A stretch of 64,000 nucleotides of DNA from contig NZ_BLVP01000008.1 of assembly GCF_013340305.1 (NCBI RefSeq), forward strand, positions 359,408 to 423,407, given 5' to 3'. A program made the translations under genes and the position numbers. The notes under the pieces were generated by a model that saw only the letters and a list, made by a program, of their open reading frames with translations, was not told the origin of the DNA and ran no database searches. Of this stretch, positions 26,231 through 35,166 are shown one piece after another (within the stretch, counting starts at the first letter, position 1; each line of letters opens with the position of its first letter). This DNA is from Desulfovibrio psychrotolerans. GTDB lineage: Bacteria > Desulfobacterota > Desulfovibrionia > Desulfovibrionales > Desulfovibrionaceae.

Positions 26231-26269
26231 GCCCGCCGCTGCCCCCGCAGCGGCGGGCTTTCCTTTTTG
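26231..26269 (+). terminator. Strong Rho-independent terminator
   Basis: A perfect 11-bp stem (GCCCGCCGCTG at 26231-26241 with 26248-26258) and 6-nt loop is followed by TTTCCTTTTT. It ends the small gene at 25954-26190. Confidence 0.9.
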
Positions 26270-26543
26270 CGTTCCGGCAAACTGTCCGTCGTTTTCTTGT
26301 CCTCTGCCGGAATGCAATCTGCATCAGGTACGTTCTGGCATTTTCTCTTTGCTAATGCCTATGGAACATGCAGATTCTGGCGATATAAGCTTTATGCAGG
26401 CATAGCTCATGCCCGTGCGTATCTTCTGGAATAGTGCCTGCATCCACTGGACGCAAAACGCATGATTGCGGTATACATGTGTAATGCGGTAGTGCAGACG
26501 ACGTAGCGTGACAGGTGCACACAACTGAGCAAAGAGGTTTTTC

Positions 26544-28130
26544 ATGACAACTGTGCAAAAGGCAACGACCCTTCTGATTTCCGGCGCGTGTGCTGTGCTT
26601 CTGCTGGCTGTTGCCATCGCCATTGCGCAACCGCAGACCATGGGGCTCTGGCTCGGTGTTGTTGCGGGTGTTTCCGTGCTGTGCTTGGGGGCGGCTTTTT
26701 TCTTCATCCGCAGCGTTGCTTCAGGATTGCAGGGGGTCCGAGGCTATGCCGCTGCTTTGGCGGATGGGCAGGTCGCCGCCGTGATGGATGCTGCCGCACA
26801 TAACGTGGGGGATGAAGGGCTTATTTCTTCGCTGGAAGGTCTGGCAACGGCATTCCGCCGTGAGATGGGCCTGAAAAAGGGGATTATCGAGGGGCTGCCC
26901 ACGCCGTTCCTGCTGGTTGATACAAAGGAACGCGCCCTTTATACCAATCAGGCATGTATGGACATGCTGGAGATAGACACCCCGCCGGAAAAGCAATTCG
27001 GGCGCACCCTTGCCGAGATTTTTTATAATGATCCAACGCGTAAGACCGCCGTGGGGCAGTCCATCGAAAATGGCAAAGTGTTCCAGAATCTGCAGGTAAC
27101 CATAAAGGGGCACAAGGGCGGAGAACGTCACGTGCTCGCCAATGTTTACCCTCTGTACGATATGAGTGGAACCTGCATCGGTGGTTTCTGCCTCTATCTG
27201 GATATGACGGAACTGAAGCGCAAGGAAGAAGAACTGTGCGCACACAATGAGCTCATTATCCGGTCCGCAGACCGGGCAACAGATATTTCCAACGGCCTTG
27301 CCTCCGCTGCTGAGGAGCTTTCCGCGCAGGTGGAGCAGTCTTCCGTATCCATTGGCGAGCAGCAGGCGCGTACACAGGAAGTTTCACATTCCATGGAGCA
27401 GATGAACTCCACCGTCATAGAGGTGGCCAAAAGTGCTGGCAATGCGGCGGAACTGGCAGAAAATGCCAAGTCCAAGGCGCAGGAAGGAGCCGCCGTGGTC
27501 AACGAGTCCCGCAGGCTTATCGACAAGGTGTACGATGACGCCGTGAAACTGAAGGATGATATGAACGCTCTTGGCGTGCAGGCAGAGAACATAGGGGCAG
27601 TAGTCAGTGTGATCAACGACATTGCGGACCAGACCAACCTGCTCGCCCTTAATGCCGCCATTGAAGCCGCGCGTGCAGGGGAATACGGGCGCGGATTCGC
27701 CGTGGTGGCGGACGAGGTACGCAAGCTGGCAGAAAAGACCATGCAGGCCACCAAGGAAGTGACCGACGCCATAGGCAGCATTCAGCAGAGTACGCAGAAG
27801 AGCATGGTGTCTTCTGAAAACGCCGCCAAAGCCATAAGCGAAAACACGCGCCTTGCCGCCACCTCCGGCGAGGTGCTCGAAGCCATTGTGCGGCTGGTGG
27901 AGCAGACGGCGGACCACGTGCGCGACATTGCTGCGGCTGCGGAACAGCAGTCTGCCGCCAGTGATGAAATTGCCGTTGCCACGGAACATATTTCCAACTC
28001 CGCTGCGGAAAATGCCCATGCCATGCAGGAATCTGCCGTGGCGGTGAGCGAGCTTGCACGTATGGCCTCTGACCTTAAGGCCATTATTGCAGAGATGAAG
28101 GCCGAAGCGGCAGATTCCTGCGATTCATAG
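26544..28130 (+). CDS. Methyl-accepting chemotaxis protein with PAS domain
   Basis: A 528-residue receptor. Two membrane helices (about 8-30 and 35-55) are separated by only a few residues, so there is almost no periplasmic sensor. A HAMP-like segment (60-100), a PAS domain (about 115-225, [20 protein letters not shown]) and the signalling domain (250-525) follow. The hairpin tip has the conserved [41 protein letters not shown] (given as the known MCP tip, in order). Sensing is therefore probably cytoplasmic, perhaps of redox or energy state through PAS. The ribosome site is AGAGG. The 270-bp gap upstream shows no gene. Confidence 0.94.
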   Translation: MTTVQKATTLLISGACAVLLLAVAIAIAQPQTMGLWLGVVAGVSVLCLGAAFFFIRSVASGLQGVRGYAAALADGQVAAVMDAAAHNVGDEGLISSLEGLATAFRREMGLKKGIIEGLPTPFLLVDTKERALYTNQACMDMLEIDTPPEKQFGRTLAEIFYNDPTRKTAVGQSIENGKVFQNLQVTIKGHKGGERHVLANVYPLYDMSGTCIGGFCLYLDMTELKRKEEELCAHNELIIRSADRATDISNGLASAAEELSAQVEQSSVSIGEQQARTQEVSHSMEQMNSTVIEVAKSAGNAAELAENAKSKAQEGAAVVNESRRLIDKVYDDAVKLKDDMNALGVQAENIGAVVSVINDIADQTNLLALNAAIEAARAGEYGRGFAVVADEVRKLAEKTMQATKEVTDAIGSIQQSTQKSMVSSENAAKAISENTRLAATSGEVLEAIVRLVEQTADHVRDIAAAAEQQSAASDEIAVATEHISNSAAENAHAMQESAVAVSELARMASDLKAIIAEMKAEAADSCDS

Positions 28131-28178
28131 CCACGTTACGGCGGGTCTTTCCCGTGGGTACCGAACAGTGTTTTTCAG

Positions 28179-28210
28179 ACGCCCGGCGTATGTCCGGGCG
28201 TTTTCCTTTT
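28179..28210 (+). terminator. Terminator after the chemotaxis receptor
   Basis: An 8-bp stem (ACGCCCGG at 28179-28186 with 28194-28201) has a 7-nt loop and is followed by TTTTCCTTTT. It is 50 bp past the receptor stop. Confidence 0.85.
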
Positions 28211-28757
28211 GGGGAGCGGGAATACCGCCCGCACAGTTCAGGCTCTGCAAAAGCCCATCCTGTCCGGATACCTTGAACGGTTGGACCAATGACGGCCTTC
28301 AGGCGGTTTGACCAATCCTGTCCCGAGCGGGTTATGAATAGTGCTTGTTGTTTTGTCATGCAATATCACATGGATATGCATGTGTTCCGGCGCAGGATAT
28401 TTTGTTCGTCCGATCAAGCAAGCAGATCAAACAGGCCTGTGCTGGACGAAAAGCCGGAAAGTGCGTTACAGCGTGTAAAGATATTGTTTTCTGCCATGCG
28501 CACGGGCGGCATGCCGCCTATCTCACCGGCAAGAGAGGCGTGTGGCGGATTCACTGAGTGGAATCACCGTCGGCGGGAATGGTCGCGCGTTCCCGCCGAC
28601 GGAGGGTTCTGTTCCCTCCTCCGGTTCTATCCTTCTCCCCCACGCCTCAGCCTGTTTCCCTCTTCGCAGTGTTTTCCCCTGCCATTTCCAGCGGTGTATC
28701 TGCCTTTCCGGTTGCGTTGTTGCTGTCACGGGGAGTCTCCTGCTGTTTCATGACGGA
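28211..28757. other. Non-coding gap between convergent genes, with a double hairpin
   Basis: About 550 bp without a supportable gene. It contains a perfect 13-bp stem (CCGTCGGCGGGAA at 28567-28579 with 28590-28602, loop 10 nt) immediately followed by a second 6-bp GGAGGG/CCCTCC hairpin (28601-28618). No T tract follows either. The region 28330-28560 is AT-richer than its surroundings. Confidence 0.55.
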
Positions 28758-28802
28758 AAGAGCCGGATCCCGGCGCACGGTTGCGCCCGGAGTCCGGCTC
28801 TC
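28758..28802 (-). terminator. Probable terminator of htpG
   Basis: A long near-perfect inverted repeat, AGAGCCGGA ... TCCGGCTCT with a second block of paired GC inside, lies 33 bp beyond the htpG stop. On the minus strand it is followed by CTTTCC, a weak T-rich tail. Confidence 0.6.
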
Positions 28803-28834
28803 TGTGGGTATGGTTTGTCTGTTCTTTTGGCTGG

Positions 28835-30724
28835 TTACAGCTTCTTTATCTCAGTGTACCAGCTTCCTGCCTTTTCCAGCAGGGAATTGATGCGCCCTAC
28901 GAGCTCGTGGGGGTCCTTCAGGTAGCCTTCCAGCAGCAGAGACGATTCGAAAAGCTGAACCACGGTGGCTTCAATGAGCGGGTCTTTGCCGTCCGCCTTA
29001 AACACCCGCAACAGGTTGCGCAGAATGGGGTGGTCCCTGTTCACTTCCAGAATCTTGCGCGGAATGGATTCGTCCTTGCTCATAATGCGCATCAGCCGGT
29101 CCATGGATGATGTTGCCCCGTCCGGGCTGGCGAGTACGGCGGGGGAATCCGTAAGCCGTTTGGAAACCCGCACCTCGGTCACGCGGTCTCCAAGAATATC
29201 CTGCATGGCTGCGAGCAGGTCTTCAAAGGACTTGGCATCGCCTTCAGACAAGTTTTCCGTTTTGCGTTCCTGTTCCGCATCGGGGAAGGCATCCAGCGAT
29301 TCGGGTTTAACCGTTTCCGCTGCGACAAACTCGAATTCCTTGTACTTGTGCAGGTTGTCCATGACGAACTCATCAATGGGTTCGTACAGAAAGAGCACCT
29401 CCAGCCCTTTGCGGGTGAAGATTTCCAGATGCGGGTTGAGCTTGGCTGCTTCCCGGCTGGGGGCGGTGATATAATACACTGCTTTCTGTTCCGGCTTGGC
29501 GCGCTCCATGTAGGCGTCAATGGATGTGAGAATGCCCCTGTCGTCATGGATGGAGGAATTAAAGCGCAGCAGGCTGGTGAACTTTTCGCGGTTGGCGTAG
29601 TCGCTGTACCCGAGCCGGAACACCTTGCCGTGGGTGTTCCAGAAGTTGTTGTATGCGTCTGCATCGCTTGCCGCCAGCTTTTCCAGATGGCTCAGCACCT
29701 GCTTGGTTATGGTTTGCTGAATTTTGCGGATGAGCGCGTTTTCCTGCAACGTCTCGCGTGAAATGTTCAGAGGCAGGTCTTCTGTATCTACCACGCCCTT
29801 GAGGAAGGAGATGTACTCCGGGATAAGGTCCTTGTTTTCATGCTGTATGAGCACGCGCCGCACATACAGATCCAATCCGTAACGGTCCCTGTCAAAGTTA
29901 AAGGTATCCCGTCCGAAGGTGGGGATAAAGGCAAGGCAGTTGAACTGCACAGGGGCGTCTACAGAAATGTGCAGGGTATCCATCGGTTCCGCATCGTCGA
30001 AGGTGAGGTGGGTGTAAAATTCCTTGTATTGTTCCTTGGTGACGGAGCTTTTGGGCTCGCGCCACAGAGCAGGGGTGGTGTTTACCCGCTCGCCTTCCAG
30101 ATGGATGGCAAAAGGAATAAAGCTGGAATGCTTCTTCAGCACGCTCTGCAGACGGAATTTCTCAAGAAACTCTACAGCGTCTTCTTTAACATTGATGGTA
30201 ACAACAGTGCCCCTTGCGGGTGCATCCTCTCCGCTGGGCAGGATTTCGAAAGAACCCAGCCCGTCAGACTTCCACACGCAGGGTTGCTCGCCAAGCTTGG
30301 CGCTTTGGGACGCAACGGTCACGGAATCCGCTACCATGAAGACGGAATAGAAGCCTACCCCGAACCGTCCGATGATGTTGCCGGGGTCTTCGTTCTTCTC
30401 CGCAAGCTCCTTGAGAAACCGCTCGGAGCCGGACCGTGCAATGGTGCCGAGGTTGTCCACCATTTCATCGCGGGTCATACCTATGCCGGTATCCCGGATG
30501 GTGATGGTCTTGGCGTCTTTGTTGATGCGGATGTCTATGCCCAGTTCCAGTTCGGGGGCGTTTACAGATTCACCCTTCGCCTGTGCGAAACGCAATTTAT
30601 CCAGTGCATCCGAGGCGTTGGATACGAGTTCGCGCAGAAAAATTTCGCGGTTAGTGTAGAGCGAATGGGTGATGATGTGCAGCAGCTTGCGCACTTCTGT
30701 TTTAAATTCAAACGTTTGCGACAT
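28835..30724 (-). CDS. htpG: Chaperone HtpG (bacterial Hsp90)
   Basis: A 629-residue ATP-dependent chaperone acting as a cytoplasmic dimer. N-terminal GHKL ATPase motifs are clear: [20 protein letters not shown] near residue 27, [21 protein letters not shown] near 80, and [15 protein letters not shown] near 125. The middle domain has [22 protein letters not shown]. The length is that of the family. The frame is open 70 codons upstream across the promoter and repeat, but the family starts at [10 protein letters not shown] and AGGAGA lies before that ATG. It stands alone between two terminators. Confidence 0.98.
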
Positions 30725-30763
30725 GCGTAGGTCTCCTTGGGCAGTTGGATGAAAATGGAGGCG

Positions 30764-30818
30764 ACCGGACGACAACTGGACGAAACAGGACGACGGCAGG
30801 ACGACAACAGGATATCGC
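30764..30818 (+). repeat. 11-bp degenerate tandem repeat, 5 units, in the htpG leader
   Basis: Five consecutive 11-mers: 30764 ACCGGACGACA, 30775 ACTGGACGAAA, 30786 CAGGACGACGG, 30797 CAGGACGACAA and 30808 CAGGATATCGC. It lies 40 bp upstream of the htpG start codon, downstream of its likely promoter, so it would be transcribed in the leader. Confidence 0.8.
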
Positions 30819-30893
30819 CGGATGCTTTTGTACGCCTTCGAACGCCTGCTGGGCGTTGCTGTGCGCCTGTTGGCCGACAGGTCGACCGCAGCA

Positions 30894-30921
30894 GAAATAA
30901 AACAGATTATCCGGGGGTCAA
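30894..30921 (-). promoter_or_regulatory. Candidate htpG promoter
   Basis: On the minus strand TTGACC (30916-30921) is 16 bp from TATTTC (30894-30899). The downstream leader is about 165 nt. A heat-shock sigma element was not convincing here. Confidence 0.4.
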
Positions 30922-30948
30922 GGGGGTGTTTCACGCCTCTGAGGAATT

Positions 30949-30957
30949 TGTTATAAT
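30949..30957 (+). promoter_or_regulatory. Extended -10 promoter of the hybrid sensor gene
   Basis: TGTTATAAT (30949-30957) is a perfect -10 hexamer with the TGn extension, about 80 bp before the sensor start codon. No good -35 is visible, as allowed for extended -10 promoters. Confidence 0.5.
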
Positions 30958-31038
30958 TCCATTTTCTCTGTGCGGAATCCTATAACAGGACTATACTGCA
31001 AGGCGAAGTCTCAGGGGTTTGTCCCGGAAGGAGGGAAC

Positions 31039-34000
31039 ATGCGTGCAGGGAATAGCCTGCGGACGCTGATTATTGCCGTAGTGGCTGCACTGCTGCTCCT
31101 GCTGCCCGGAATGCCCGGTGCGCCCGGTGAGCCCGGGGTGACCGGAGTACCCGGTTCCGGCACGTCTTCTGGCTGCGGCCTTGCGACCGGAATTCAGACC
31201 GGAAGTATGGCCGGAAGTCAGACCGGAAATCAGACCGGAAGTGTGGCCGACAATCTGATCGAAAGCTGGGTGGAAAGCCGGGCTGAGAGCCGGGCCGAAA
31301 GCAGGGTCGGAAGTCGGGTCGGAAGTCGGACCGGAAATAGGGCCGATACTCAGGGCGGGAGTCTGGCCGTAAGCCAGGCCCTATGTCAGACCGGAAGTCG
31401 GGCTGTGAATCAGGCCGGAGCGTTGGCCGGGACGCAGGGCGTTGAACTGGTTTTTCCGCGAATTAGCGGGCGGGATTCGGACCTTGTCCGGTTCCCCATG
31501 CTGTTCGGCGCACACGCTGCGTATGCCGCCCAGACCCTTGTTGTGGGCGTTCCGGAATCATCTCCCCCGGACTACATAAGCGAAGACGCGTACACCACAG
31601 CAGGCTTCGGCATAGAATTCATGGAGCACATTGCAGCGCGGGCCGGGTATGCCGTAACCTACCGCCGCTATGCGGACTGGGAATCGCTTCTGGAGGCGGT
31701 TGCCGGCAACAGCGTGCACGTTGTGCCGCTGGCGGGCATTACGGAGGCACGCAAGGCCAAGGTTCGCTTTACTGCTCCCGTGCATGCCGTAACGGTACGC
31801 CTGTTCGTACGGGCCTCATCCGGGTTTGAATCACTGGAAAGCCTGCTCGGTCACAGGGTGGGAGTTGTGCCTTCCGGTGTGGCCTATCCTGTGGCGCGTG
31901 CGTTGCGGGGGCTTGCACTGCGGGAGGCGGCAAGCGTGGAACAGTTGCTGTTCATGCTGCTTTCCGGTCAGGTAGATGCCATAATCCATCCGCAGGCTCC
32001 AATTGAGTACTTTCTGGATCAGATGCTTGTGCGGCAGCGCATATCCATGCTCAATGACCGCCTGCTGGATGTGCCCTATGCCATGGCAGTGGCTCCCGGT
32101 AATGACGAACTCTTCGCCCGGCTGGATGAACAGGTGCGGTTGTTCGCGGGTAGCCGGGAATATGTGGCCATGCGTTCGCGGTGGTATGCAGCACGGGATA
32201 AGCCATCCCCTGATATTCCGTATGCTCTGCTTTCTTTCGCGGCCTTTGTCTGCGCGGTATCGCTGCTGGCATGGCACGCCCGGCCTGCGGGAAAAACGGC
32301 CCGCACGCTGGCCGTGCTGCGCACCTACCTGAACGGCCAGCGGGATGCCGCGCTGCTGATGGACGAATCGGGCATTGCTGTCGCTTGGAATGCCGCAGCG
32401 ACAGAGGTGTTTCCCGTTTTGCGTGGCGCGCGGGGGGGGCAGGCTCTGGAGCATGTGTTTGATGGCGGTGATCATGAACGGCGCAGGCTGGCCCTTGAGC
32501 GGGTGGCGCAGACGGGCGAGCCGGTTGATTCGGTGGAAGAGAGAAACGGCAGGCTCTACCGCATTACCATGGCCCCGGTTCCCGCGCTGCGTAAGCGGAC
32601 GTTCATTTCCGTACTGGTACGGGATATAACCGGCCACAATGCCGCCGAGATGGCATTGCAGGACATGCGCGCCCGTTTGGCCGTGCTGTTTGATAACTCT
32701 CCCGAAAGCATTCTGCTGCTGAACGCAAGCATGAGCATTGTGGGGGTTAACCCTGCGTTTGTCCGTTTTATCGGGCACCCCGCCCCGGAGATTACGGGCA
32801 GGGGGTTTGCGGATTTTCTTTGGCCCGATGATGCCGGAAGCCTGCGCATGGCCCTGCACGGTGTGCTTGCCGGACATGCGGATGCGATGCGCACCGAACA
32901 TCGGTTTCGTCACCGGAGCGGGGTGGCGGTGTGGGCAAGCAGTGCCATTACCGTGCAGCGCGAGTCCGGCTCCCTGACCGGGGCTGTGGTGCATGTGACG
33001 GATATACACGAACGCAAGGCGGCGGAACTGCGGTTGCGAGAAAGTGAGCTGCGTTACCGCGAAATTTTTGAACGCGCCTCCGACCTGATTCTGCTGATTA
33101 ACGTCTCCACGGGACGTATAGAAGAATTCAATCAGGCTGTGGCAGAATCGCTGGGGTATACGGCAACGGATTTGGCCACCATGAATGTGGCCGACATGGA
33201 GTGCCCGGAACACTGCTCGCTTATGGGGACAGGGTGCCGTGGCAGCACGGACGGACTGTTTGAGACCCGGCTGCACCGCAAGGACGGACGCGAAGTGGAT
33301 GTGCAGGTGCACACGCGGATGCTCATGGCGGGAGGCCGGCAGTACGCCCTGTGTGTTATCAGGGATATTTCCGGCATACGTGAAACGCGGGAACGGCTGG
33401 ACGAGGCCCGTCTGGCGAGCGAATCTGCCCTGCGTGCCCGGAATGCGTTTTTTGAAAACATGAGCCCTGAACTGCGCACGCCGTTGCAGGGCATATTCGG
33501 CATGCTGCAGTTGCTGGAGGAAACGCCGCTGGATGATACACAGCGCGGCTATGTGCGCATGGCCCGGCAGACAGGCACCAGCCTGCTGCGTTTTCTGGAT
33601 GATCTGCTGGATATGGCGGGAGCGGAGGCTGACAGTCATGCAGGCACGTGGGGCAGCAGGCAGGAAGGCGGATATGATGACGCAATAAAGAGCGATGGCG
33701 GCGGCGCGCGCCATGTCCGGCGGCCCTTTGTGCTGGAGGACGAGATTGCAACGGTGCTGAACGCCCTGTACTGCGAAATTTCGGATAAAAAAGGTCTGCT
33801 GAGCGCAAGCATAGAGCCTGTCTTCCCGCAGATGATGGTGGGCGATGTGGGCCGGTTGCGGCAGATGCTTTTTGCTCTGGTGGGGCATGCGGTACGGTAT
33901 GCCCGCAACGGGCGTGTACGCTTGCAGGTGCGTTGTCCCCGCGAGGGAGCGGAGGAGGTGGCACCCGGTGTGCGGCCCGTGGAATTTGCCGTATCCCTGA

Positions 34001-35007
34001 CCGGAGCGGATGCTGTGGCGTGGATGCGTGATGCCCGGCTTGCCCTTGCCGGAGTTGCGGAGGTGGCGGAATCTGTTCTGGCAGGAGATGAGGAGCAGGT
34101 TCTCTCATCCCGTGAAGGTTGTGTCATTCCGCCCTACGGTTACGGCCCGGCACAGGCGCGGCGGCTAGCGGTGCCTGTGCACGGCAGCGTGTATGTTCAT
34201 GATCTGTCCGGGGATGAGGAAGGGGGCGGCGAGGTGGTGCTGCGGTTGCCGCTCCGCTGGATTCCTGCTGAAAGGGACGGCGTTCCGGTGCGTACGCTGG
34301 TGGCGCAGGCGGTACAGCGGATGTCGCAGTCTGCCGAGGGCGCTACGCAATCCGCCCCGGATTTGTATGTTCAGGGACTGGATGCCGTGGCTTCTGCCGG
34401 CCGTGCGGGTGTTACTGCGGGAGAGAGTGTGAAGGCCGTTGCTGCAAGTGTTGCCCGGTTTGCTGCCGCTGTGCCGTATGCTGAGCCTGCGGACAGGCAT
34501 GCCGCTGTCGCGGCGGGGCGGACCGAGAACGGGCAGGCCGGGGAAGCTGGTGCCGCGGGAACGCCCGCCGGCGCGCGGGTGGAAACTGGTGTTGCCAATT
34601 CCGCGCTGGCAGGCCTGCGCATTCTGCTGGTGGAGGACGACACCATTAACCGTATGGTGGTGGGCAACTGGCTGGAACTGCACGGATGTGACGTGGCGTA
34701 TGCGGAAAATGGCCGGGAGGCGGTGGACCACATGCGCGCAGGGGGCTTTGACTGCGTGATAATGGACTTGCAGATGCCTGAAATGGGCGGGCTGGAAGCC
34801 TCTGCCGCCATCCGTTCCGGCACGGCGGGCGATGCCGCGTCCGGTGTGCCCATTATTGCGCTTACGGCACTGGCACTGCCTGAGACGCGCGAGATGTGCG
34901 CCTCTGTGGGCATGAATGCGTTTCTGGTCAAGCCGCTGGACATGAACAGACTTTCCGAAACCGTTATGGCGGTAGTGCCCAAGCCCGCTGCGGCACAAAG
35001 AGAATAG
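31039..35007 (+). CDS. Very large hybrid sensor: SBP_bac_3, three PAS, degenerate kinase core, receiver
   Basis: A 1322-residue inner-membrane sensor. Order: signal peptide (about 1-25); collagen-like GMPGAPGEPGVTGVPG; twenty tetrapeptide repeats (52-131); a periplasmic amino-acid-binding-like domain (about 165-390, VVGVPESSPPDYISEDAYTT); a membrane helix near 395-412; PAS domains near 430, 550 and 675; a dimerisation region; an ATPase-like region; and a C-terminal receiver (about 1190-1310). The H-box reads ENMSPELRTPLQGIFGM with Pro810 where the phospho-acceptor His belongs. The N-box has His950 (VGHAVRYA) instead of Asn, and no DxGxG box is seen. The receiver keeps Asp1243 (VIMDLQMPEM), Thr (ALTAL) and Lys (FLVKPLD). 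ATG 31039 follows GGAGG. Probably not an active autokinase. Confidence 0.9.
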   Translation: MRAGNSLRTLIIAVVAALLLLLPGMPGAPGEPGVTGVPGSGTSSGCGLATGIQTGSMAGSQTGNQTGSVADNLIESWVESRAESRAESRVGSRVGSRTGNRADTQGGSLAVSQALCQTGSRAVNQAGALAGTQGVELVFPRISGRDSDLVRFPMLFGAHAAYAAQTLVVGVPESSPPDYISEDAYTTAGFGIEFMEHIAARAGYAVTYRRYADWESLLEAVAGNSVHVVPLAGITEARKAKVRFTAPVHAVTVRLFVRASSGFESLESLLGHRVGVVPSGVAYPVARALRGLALREAASVEQLLFMLLSGQVDAIIHPQAPIEYFLDQMLVRQRISMLNDRLLDVPYAMAVAPGNDELFARLDEQVRLFAGSREYVAMRSRWYAARDKPSPDIPYALLSFAAFVCAVSLLAWHARPAGKTARTLAVLRTYLNGQRDAALLMDESGIAVAWNAAATEVFPVLRGARGGQALEHVFDGGDHERRRLALERVAQTGEPVDSVEERNGRLYRITMAPVPALRKRTFISVLVRDITGHNAAEMALQDMRARLAVLFDNSPESILLLNASMSIVGVNPAFVRFIGHPAPEITGRGFADFLWPDDAGSLRMALHGVLAGHADAMRTEHRFRHRSGVAVWASSAITVQRESGSLTGAVVHVTDIHERKAAELRLRESELRYREIFERASDLILLINVSTGRIEEFNQAVAESLGYTATDLATMNVADMECPEHCSLMGTGCRGSTDGLFETRLHRKDGREVDVQVHTRMLMAGGRQYALCVIRDISGIRETRERLDEARLASESALRARNAFFENMSPELRTPLQGIFGMLQLLEETPLDDTQRGYVRMARQTGTSLLRFLDDLLDMAGAEADSHAGTWGSRQEGGYDDAIKSDGGGARHVRRPFVLEDEIATVLNALYCEISDKKGLLSASIEPVFPQMMVGDVGRLRQMLFALVGHAVRYARNGRVRLQVRCPREGAEEVAPGVRPVEFAVSLTGADAVAWMRDARLALAGVAEVAESVLAGDEEQVLSSREGCVIPPYGYGPAQARRLAVPVHGSVYVHDLSGDEEGGGEVVLRLPLRWIPAERDGVPVRTLVAQAVQRMSQSAEGATQSAPDLYVQGLDAVASAGRAGVTAGESVKAVAASVARFAAAVPYAEPADRHAAVAAGRTENGQAGEAGAAGTPAGARVETGVANSALAGLRILLVEDDTINRMVVGNWLELHGCDVAYAENGREAVDHMRAGGFDCVIMDLQMPEMGGLEASAAIRSGTAGDAASGVPIIALTALALPETREMCASVGMNAFLVKPLDMNRLSETVMAVVPKPAAAQRE
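31192..31431 (+). repeat. 12-bp in-frame tandem repeat, 20 units
   Basis: Twenty consecutive 12-mers with consensus AGTCAGACCGGA encode a tetrapeptide repeat of the form S-x-x-G (SMAG, SQTG, NQTG, SRVG, SRTG and so on) in the periplasmic linker of the hybrid sensor. Copies vary at several positions, yet the 12-bp phase is never broken. Confidence 0.9.
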
Positions 35008-35068
35008 CAGGCCAAAGGAACATGCCGCCCACCTGTGGAGGGCGGGCCATATGGCGGCGGAAGGAACA

Positions 35069-35148
35069 GGCCGGATAGCGAATGGGCCAGATAGCGATCA
35101 GGCCAGATAGCGAACAGGCCAGATAGCGATCAGGTCGGATAGCGGACG
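35069..35148 (+). repeat. 16-bp tandem repeat, 5 units
   Basis: Units at 35069, 35085, 35101, 35117 and 35133. Units 2 and 4 are identical (GGCCAGATAGCGATCA), and the outer units are more diverged. The array lies between the convergent sensor gene and hydF. It has no unique spacers, so it is not a CRISPR. Confidence 0.9.
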
Positions 35149-35166
35149 CGCGGGGATTCCGATGCT

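Noticed and set aside
31831-33888. 685-codon minus-strand frame inside the hybrid sensor
   Set aside because: No motif or ribosome site is seen, and the plus-strand frame has continuous PAS, HisKA and receiver domains.
35069-35148. CRISPR array
   Set aside because: The units are contiguous, 16 bp long and without unique spacers. No cas gene is nearby. The same applies to 24679-24777.
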